DNA of 9,695 nucleotides from Acidobacteriaceae bacterium (GTDB taxonomy: Bacteria > Acidobacteriota > Terriglobia > Terriglobales > Acidobacteriaceae). The notes below the pieces were generated by a model. That model was given only the letters and a program-made list of their open reading frames with translations, searched no databases and was not told where the DNA came from. Positions within the stretch are counted from its first letter, which is position 1. Each line of letters starts with the position of its first letter. Position numbers and translations under genes: made by a program. Of this stretch, positions 6,091 through 9,695 are shown piece by piece. The stretch lies in NCBI GenBank assembly GCA_030044455.1, contig JASHVU010000736.1, forward strand, positions 1-9,695, read 5' to 3'.

Positions 6091-8463
6091 TCAAGCGCCG
6101 GTTTGTGCCGGCAGGTCGTTACAGATGCAGAATGGGACCGGGTAGTCGATCTCGTGGCGACCGTCGGCAAGGCTGGGACAGATTGAAGTGTCCCAGACCG
6201 AGAGCTGGATGATGAAGCCGCAGCACTCGCCGCGCTGGAGGACGAGATCGGCAAAAGCCGGGTTGGTGTTGCAGACAGCATCGAGCATCCTCAAGTCGAT
6301 GAGCGCCAGGATGCCGTCAGAGGCTGGAGGGTAGGGGAAGGACGGAACGGCGGTGGGACAACGCGAGCCGGGCTGGCCGACGCGCGAAGTGCTGACATAC
6401 GGGCCAGGCCACGGCGGAGCGCCCGGGCCGGGGATGGGGATGGAATGCCAGCTTCCGCCAGCCTTCATGATCGAAACGGAGTAACCGCCGTAGTTGTCGC
6501 TGGGGGCCGTAAGGTTGTGTTCCTCGATGAGCTCGTCGAAGGCGAGGCCATTGAGAGGCGCCGGCCACGGCACGCTGCAGTCGCCATTGGAAGGCGCGAA
6601 GCTGGAGATATCGATCGTGGTGCATATGGGGATGGTGCCGATGTTTGTGATGTGCCCCCAGATTTGCTTGTTGTCGAACCACACCTGGCGCAGGTTCTGG
6701 GTGATGGTGCCGCCGGTGTCTTCCACAGTGAGCAGAAGCGTATAGCGGCCGCTCTGACAGTTGGGCGACGCGAGAGGGGTCGAGTTCCAGGTGCCGGTGG
6801 GCGCCGCGCCGCACGGCACGGTAGGGGGCGGACAAGGATACGCGACCGGGAAGGGACCTTCAGGCACTTGCGTGCTCCAATAGTCGGCTTCAAGGGGGTC
6901 GGCGACCACGTCGCAAACCTCGTGTCCGGGGAGAGGAAACGGATCGAAGTATGACCATTCAAATTCGGTCCATTGACTGGTGAGCACGTTCTCGAATATG
7001 TAGTTGGTGCCAGCGTCGACCTGACAGGGCGTGTTGTAGTTGACCTGCCAGAACTGGGTCCAGGAGCCGGTAACGGTGGTGGTAAATCCCTGCTGGTAGC
7101 TGAGCGTGTAGCTCTTGATGGTGGTGCCTGAGCATCCACCCACCACAGCCGAGCCAAAGATGCGCAGCGCCGTGCCGAACGAGCGGATATTGCCGCTGCC
7201 GTCGATGAGTTGGGCGGTGGGGTCGAAAACCCCCGGAGGCGTGGCCGCATCGATGCCTTCGATACCGGTGATCCAGACCAGATTGCGCTGCAACTGGAAG
7301 TAGATCGTGGTGCAACAGGGAGCGACGGACTTGTCACTCGAGTACACGCAGAGCTGAATTTCAACCAGGCCTGGGCTTACCAGAGGGAAGGTGGAGAGAT
7401 AACCGAGCAGGCCGCCGATAACCCCGCAGGAACCCTGCGTGGCTCCGCCCGGATAAACGATGCCCGACGATTGCCAGGGGCCAATGCCGCTCTGCCTCCA
7501 CTCCAGAATGTAGTGGTCGCAGTCGAAACCGGTTGCGGTGCCCTCAATCTCCACGCCGCGGAAGATGCCGACGCTGGGAAACGATTCTTCGATGACGCAC
7601 CCGGTGGGCTCGGTGAGCTCGCAGGAGAGCGGCCTGAAGCAGTTGGCAATACAGCGGAAGTAATAGACGAGGCACCAGACCACCTCGGTGAAGCTGCTCG
7701 CCCGGGCCAGGCAGCAGCCAAAGCAGAGAGAGCAGACTGACCAGCACCGGCAAAGCCAATAGGTGTTGTTGGCGGTGGCGCGGGCAAAGTTGGCATCGCC
7801 CACCAGCGCCTGTCCGGCTGCGGTGGTCATCAGCCGTTCGAAGATGGCGCAGGTGTCAAACTCGCCCGTCTCGCCGTTAATCTCGCCGTTGACAACTTCT
7901 TCCGGGATGCCGCCGGGATACTCGACGGTGGCGAGCTGATCGGTGAGATAGGGCTTCCACGCATTGGCGAGCGCATCCACCAGGGTCTTGTAGTCGGCCA
8001 GTTCGGCGGCCGTCGGCGGGTTAGAGACTGGCGTGCCAAGCACTTGCCTTACGCATAGCCAATAGCGGTAGGCGTAATAGGCCCAGGACCGGAAGGTGCG
8101 AGGGCCCCGGCAGACCAGCCACCCGAAGATGAAGCAACAGCGGATCTGCTCGAGACACAGGCGCCAGTTTTCAATAGAACCGATTGAGTCGCGATTCTTC
8201 TCAGGAATGAGGCGGAACGCGATATCGTCGGTGAGGAATTTGCCAAAGAGCGACTGGGCAGTAGCGAAGTCTGCATCAAAGTTGGCGGCGCTGGCGGCCT
8301 CCTGTTCGAGGCCTTTCAGGTCGCCGGCAAGCTTGAGTTGAGATTCAAGGATGGGCTGATACGCATCGAGAAGTGCGTTCAGGACGGTTTGAAAGTTGGG
8401 ATCGTTGAACTCGGGGGGAGTAACTGGTGCGTTGGATCTGGCATTTTGATCGTTGTCTGACAT
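6091..8463 (-). CDS. Large cysteine-rich protein with duplicated N-terminal unit and Ig-like repeats, function unknown
   Basis: I do not recognise this 790-residue protein. The ATG at 8463 is chosen because AAGGAG lies 6 nt upstream (8470-8475); the frame is open further back but without a plausible start. There is no signal peptide. It has 37 cysteines (4.7%). Residues 19-140 and 154-289 look like a tandem duplication: a helix with FQTVLNALLDAYQPILESQL versus YKTLVDALANAWKPYLTDQL, then FDADFATAQSLF versus FDTCAIFERLM, then a Cys/Trp/Tyr-rich hydrophobic segment. The second segment has 11 Cys in residues 238-289 (C-x-C-x3-C-x2-C-x2-CC). Residues ~300-404 and ~430-612 resemble Ig-like beta-sandwich repeats (VEIEGTATG...CDHYILEW; LRIFGSAVVGG...KSYTLSY; GRYTLLLTVEDTGGT, RQVWFDN). 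The end (650-790) is Pro/Gly-rich, then Cys-rich (RGECCGFIIQLSVWD, PFCICND). The combination suggests a structural, surface or adhesion protein, or one delivered by a non-Sec route; this is inference. A DUF1360-like gene follows. Confidence 0.85.
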   Translation of the reverse strand: MSDNDQNARSNAPVTPPEFNDPNFQTVLNALLDAYQPILESQLKLAGDLKGLEQEAASAANFDADFATAQSLFGKFLTDDIAFRLIPEKNRDSIGSIENWRLCLEQIRCCFIFGWLVCRGPRTFRSWAYYAYRYWLCVRQVLGTPVSNPPTAAELADYKTLVDALANAWKPYLTDQLATVEYPGGIPEEVVNGEINGETGEFDTCAIFERLMTTAAGQALVGDANFARATANNTYWLCRCWSVCSLCFGCCLARASSFTEVVWCLVYYFRCIANCFRPLSCELTEPTGCVIEESFPSVGIFRGVEIEGTATGFDCDHYILEWRQSGIGPWQSSGIVYPGGATQGSCGVIGGLLGYLSTFPLVSPGLVEIQLCVYSSDKSVAPCCTTIYFQLQRNLVWITGIEGIDAATPPGVFDPTAQLIDGSGNIRSFGTALRIFGSAVVGGCSGTTIKSYTLSYQQGFTTTVTGSWTQFWQVNYNTPCQVDAGTNYIFENVLTSQWTEFEWSYFDPFPLPGHEVCDVVADPLEADYWSTQVPEGPFPVAYPCPPPTVPCGAAPTGTWNSTPLASPNCQSGRYTLLLTVEDTGGTITQNLRQVWFDNKQIWGHITNIGTIPICTTIDISSFAPSNGDCSVPWPAPLNGLAFDELIEEHNLTAPSDNYGGYSVSIMKAGGSWHSIPIPGPGAPPWPGPYVSTSRVGQPGSRCPTAVPSFPYPPASDGILALIDLRMLDAVCNTNPAFADLVLQRGECCGFIIQLSVWDTSICPSLADGRHEIDYPVPFCICNDLPAQTGA

Positions 8464-8493
8464 AGAAATCTCCTTGCGGCTGGTGGCTTTCGG

Positions 8494-8577
8494 CGGGTCG
8501 CCTGACCCGGCAGGTAGCGGCTGGCAGGCAGAATTCGACGGCCGGAGACTGCCTGCAATGGCCGTGAGGGAGCACGG
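8494..8577 (-). promoter_or_regulatory. Three consecutive hairpins in the leader of the Cys-rich gene
   Basis: Reading leftward with the gene, three perfect inverted repeats occur in a row. They are 8577-8562 (5-bp arms CCGTG/CACGG, 6-nt loop), 8556-8524 (8-bp arms GCAGGCAG/CTGCCTGC, 17-nt loop holding CGGCCG) and 8509-8494 (6-bp arms CGGGTC/GACCCG, 4-nt loop). The last ends 18 nt before the Shine-Dalgarno. They suggest a structured 5' leader or cis-regulatory RNA. No known riboswitch was recognised, and GC-rich DNA forms short hairpins easily. Confidence 0.4.
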
Positions 8578-8822
8578 AGAATAGCCAGATGAGTCTGATC
8601 GACGGAAGGATGAAGAGGCCCAGCGAAGATGCGGCTCACACCGGCCAGCGTATGAAAGACCGGTCAAGAATAAGCATCATCCAAGCCATAGGTTGGTGTT
8701 CGTCCACAACCTTCCGCAGACCAGGCAAGGAATCTTGAAAAACCGCGCTCAAGTCGGGTGACTAAGAGCGGAAAGGCCCATGTAGCTATTATGCGCGGAC
8801 TATCACCCCGGAACGGGAAAAC

Positions 8823-8836
8823 AACAGTTCACTGTT
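8823..8836. promoter_or_regulatory. 14-bp dyad AACAGT-TC-ACTGTT, candidate operator
   Basis: Perfect 6-bp arms flank a 2-bp centre, a geometry typical of a site for a dimeric helix-turn-helix regulator. It sits inside a wider GGAAC...GTTCC pair (8811-8838). It lies 360 bp upstream of the Cys-rich gene start, on its promoter side. Confidence 0.35.
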
Positions 8837-8856
8837 CCAGCGGTGTATCGGGGAAA

Positions 8857-8887
8857 GTCCACAGGATGTTTCGCAGCGGGTGTGGAC
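8857..8887. repeat. Inverted repeat of GTCCACA with a third copy at 8702
   Basis: GTCCACA (8857-8863) and TGTGGAC (8881-8887) form 7-bp perfect arms around 17 nt. The same heptamer recurs at 8702-8708. The rightmost copy, read on the minus strand as TTGTCCACA, differs from the DnaA-box consensus TTATCCACA by one base. No other origin feature is present. Confidence 0.4.
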
Positions 8888-9028
8888 AAGTAACAGGGCC
8901 CAGAGGAGAATTCGTTTTTGTGTAATCCGGCACAACTATAGCCAACAGTTACGCTGAAGTCAACAGCTGCTTTGGTCCGCCAGACTTGGTGTAAAAGGGC
9001 CGTGAAAAGTCGGCTGGCGATGCTAATT

Positions 9029-9135
9029 CATTTTCTGAGTAGCTGTAGCCCGGAACCGGGTGACCGAGTCAACGCGACCACCAGGGAGCGGCGACTTTGG
9101 TAAGAACTGGAAAGGACACAGTAACTCAGAAAATG
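9029..9135. repeat. 107-nt interrupted inverted repeat, possible small RNA or mobile-element remnant
   Basis: The left arm 9029-9046 (CATTTTCTGAGTAGCTGT) and the reverse complement of the right arm 9118-9135 (CATTTTCTGAGTTACTGT) match at 16 of 18 positions, including 12 perfect outer base pairs. The 71-nt interior carries its own small hairpin, CCCG-GAAC-CGGG (9049-9060). Possible explanations are a transcribed stem-loop RNA, a MITE-like element with terminal inverted repeats, or a solo end of a decayed element. No target-site duplication is obvious immediately outside the arms. Confidence 0.55.
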
Positions 9136-9269
9136 CCGTAAGCGCGATGCCGCTCATGCATCGAACCGCAATGAACAGCTTCTCGCGTGCGGGAGAGGCG
9201 GCGATTCATGGAAACATTTGAAGACGCGGAAAGTTTGGGTCAAGGTCCGCCGAACTGTGACGGAGCAAA

Positions 9270-9285
9270 CCTGCCAATGGGCAGG
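9270..9285. repeat. Perfect hairpin CCTGCC-AATG-GGCAGG
   Basis: Six-bp GC-rich arms enclose a tetraloop, 129 bp before the symporter start. No T-run follows on either strand, so it is not a standard intrinsic terminator. It could be an operator or part of a leader structure. Confidence 0.35.
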
Positions 9286-9313
9286 ATCACCGGACTCGAT
9301 TGGGAAGAGGTTC

Positions 9314-9329
9314 ATGAAAACCTTTTCAT
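9314..9329. promoter_or_regulatory. LacI/GalR-type operator-like dyad upstream of the symporter
   Basis: ATGAAAA-CC-TTTTCAT is a perfect 7-bp-arm dyad with a 2-bp centre. Its core TGAAAACCTTTTCA matches the LacI/CcpA-family pattern TGnAAnCGnTTnCA except that the central CG is CC. It ends 85 bp before the TTG start of a sugar-type symporter, a sensible position for an operator. AT-rich in a GC-rich setting, it is unlikely to be simple composition. No regulator gene is visible in the window. Confidence 0.5.
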
Positions 9330-9414
9330 TTTCCACTGGACTCCCCATCCCCCCGGTGCGTAGAGTGTTTCCCGTAGCCATTTCATTCCTTCACTAGCGC
9401 CGTAGGAGCCCGCC

Positions 9415-9695
9415 TTGCAACTGACTTCAGTCGATTGGCTCATCATGCTGCTCTACTTCTTCTTTGTGCTGGGCATCGGCTTTGCCCTCAAGCGCTACAT
9501 GAAGACGAGCAAGGACTTTTTCCAGGCCGGCCGCGCACTGCCCGCCTGGATATGCGGCCTGGCCTTCATCAGCGCCAACCTGGGCGCACAGGAAGTGATC
9601 GGCATGGGCGCCTCGGGCGCCAAGTACGGCCTCGAAACGGCACACTTCTACGGCATCGGCGCCATCCCCGCCATGATCTTTGTGGGCATTTTCAT
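9415..9695 (+). CDS. Sodium:solute symporter (SSS family, SGLT-like), 5' end only
   Basis: Ninety-three codons are visible before the right window edge. The TTG at 9415 is taken as start because AGGAG (9404-9408) lies 6 nt upstream and an in-frame TAG at 9403-9405 excludes anything earlier. The next in-frame ATG, at 9445, would start inside the first membrane helix. Family features are the first transmembrane helix (SVDWLIMLLYFFFVLGIGF, 5-23), TSKDFFQAGRALPAW (31-45), and the second helix region with ANLGAQEVIGMGASGAKYGL (54-73). The family imports solutes with Na+ through the inner membrane. The GAQEVIGMGASGA pattern points to the sugar-transporting branch, and the exported GH3 enzymes at the other end of the window fit that. 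The substrate is not determinable from this fragment. Full-length members have about 500-600 residues. Confidence 0.92.
   Translation, partial: MQLTSVDWLIMLLYFFFVLGIGFALKRYMKTSKDFFQAGRALPAWICGLAFISANLGAQEVIGMGASGAKYGLETAHFYGIGAIPAMIFVGIF

Larger units (their letters stand above)
8578..9414. other. Long intergenic region without a convincing gene
   Basis: Neither strand holds an ORF with a recognisable protein, good start context or coherent composition. The longest, 75 codons on the minus strand at 9154-9381, reads like noise. The region contains several separate dyads, listed individually, and the promoters of two divergently transcribed units must lie here, though I cannot place them with confidence. 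A weak rightward candidate is TATAGC near 8938 with TTTTTG 16 bp upstream. It could also hold a small RNA gene or a decayed mobile element. I found no tRNA, rRNA or CRISPR structure. Confidence 0.6.

Noticed and set aside
5314..8463. Prophage or integrative element around the Cys-rich set
   Set aside because: Apart from loose motif resemblance of two small proteins, there is no integrase, capsid, portal, tail or attachment-site repeat, so an element cannot be claimed.
8464..8667. Extending the Cys-rich protein upstream by 68 codons to a TTG at 8667
   Set aside because: The extension is low-complexity Ser/Pro/Arg-rich, has no ribosome site, and would code through the three hairpins. The ATG at 8463 has AAGGAG at ideal spacing.
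8700..8890. Possible replication origin based on DnaA-box-like sequences
   Set aside because: Only one near-consensus box, no AT-rich unwinding region, and no dnaA, dnaN or partition genes nearby.
8850..9140. Possible RNase P RNA, suggested by GGGGAAAGTCC and later CAGAAAATGCCG
   Set aside because: Only short fragments resemble conserved regions; the order, spacing and remaining universally conserved segments are absent.
9154..9381. A 75-codon minus-strand ORF in the intergenic region
   Set aside because: No Shine-Dalgarno, no recognisable motif and unordered composition. It also overlaps two dyads, so it is more likely an accidental open frame.

Overview
The window looks like chromosomal DNA of a free-living, GC-rich heterotroph that degrades plant or microbial polysaccharide. 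The best guess is an Acidobacteriota (Terriglobia-like) soil bacterium. This is inferred from the style of the paired exported GH3 glycosidases, the sugar-type Na+ symporter and the base composition; no taxonomic marker gene is present.

Layout. (1) 1-1784, minus: N-terminal 594 residues of an exported GH3 glycosidase, cut by the left window edge. (2) 1785-2013: divergent intergenic region with a good -10 box, a dyad and a GC-rich palindrome. (3) 2014-4242, plus: a complete GH3 glycosidase with a lipoprotein signal. (4) 4360-5313, plus: a cation diffusion facilitator. (5) 5342-8463, minus: an unusual three-gene set in transcription order. It comprises a 790-residue protein with 37 cysteines and two kinds of internal duplication, a short membrane protein resembling DUF1360, and a 61-residue ORF that overlaps the end of the membrane-protein gene in the +1 frame. 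(6) 8464-9414: about 950 bp without a convincing gene but rich in inverted repeats, including three hairpins in the leader of the Cys-rich gene, a 107-nt interrupted inverted repeat, and a LacI-operator-like dyad. (7) 9415 to the right edge, plus: start of a sodium:solute symporter of the SGLT type, using a TTG start.

How it fits together. The two GH3 enzymes appear to act outside the cytoplasm, one soluble after signal-peptide cleavage and one lipid-anchored. They share a divergent control region. The symporter at the right end is a plausible importer of released sugars, and the dyad upstream of it suggests repressor control by a sugar-responsive LacI/GalR protein, but the window does not show such a regulator. 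The CDF exporter is probably unrelated metal homeostasis.

The part I could not match to a known system is the minus-strand set at 5342-8463. I do not recognise the Cys-rich protein. Its N-terminal half is a tandem duplication of a helical unit ending in a Cys/aromatic-rich hydrophobic segment, and its C-terminal half contains Ig-like beta-sandwich repeats. It has no signal peptide. It is the best candidate here for an undescribed system.
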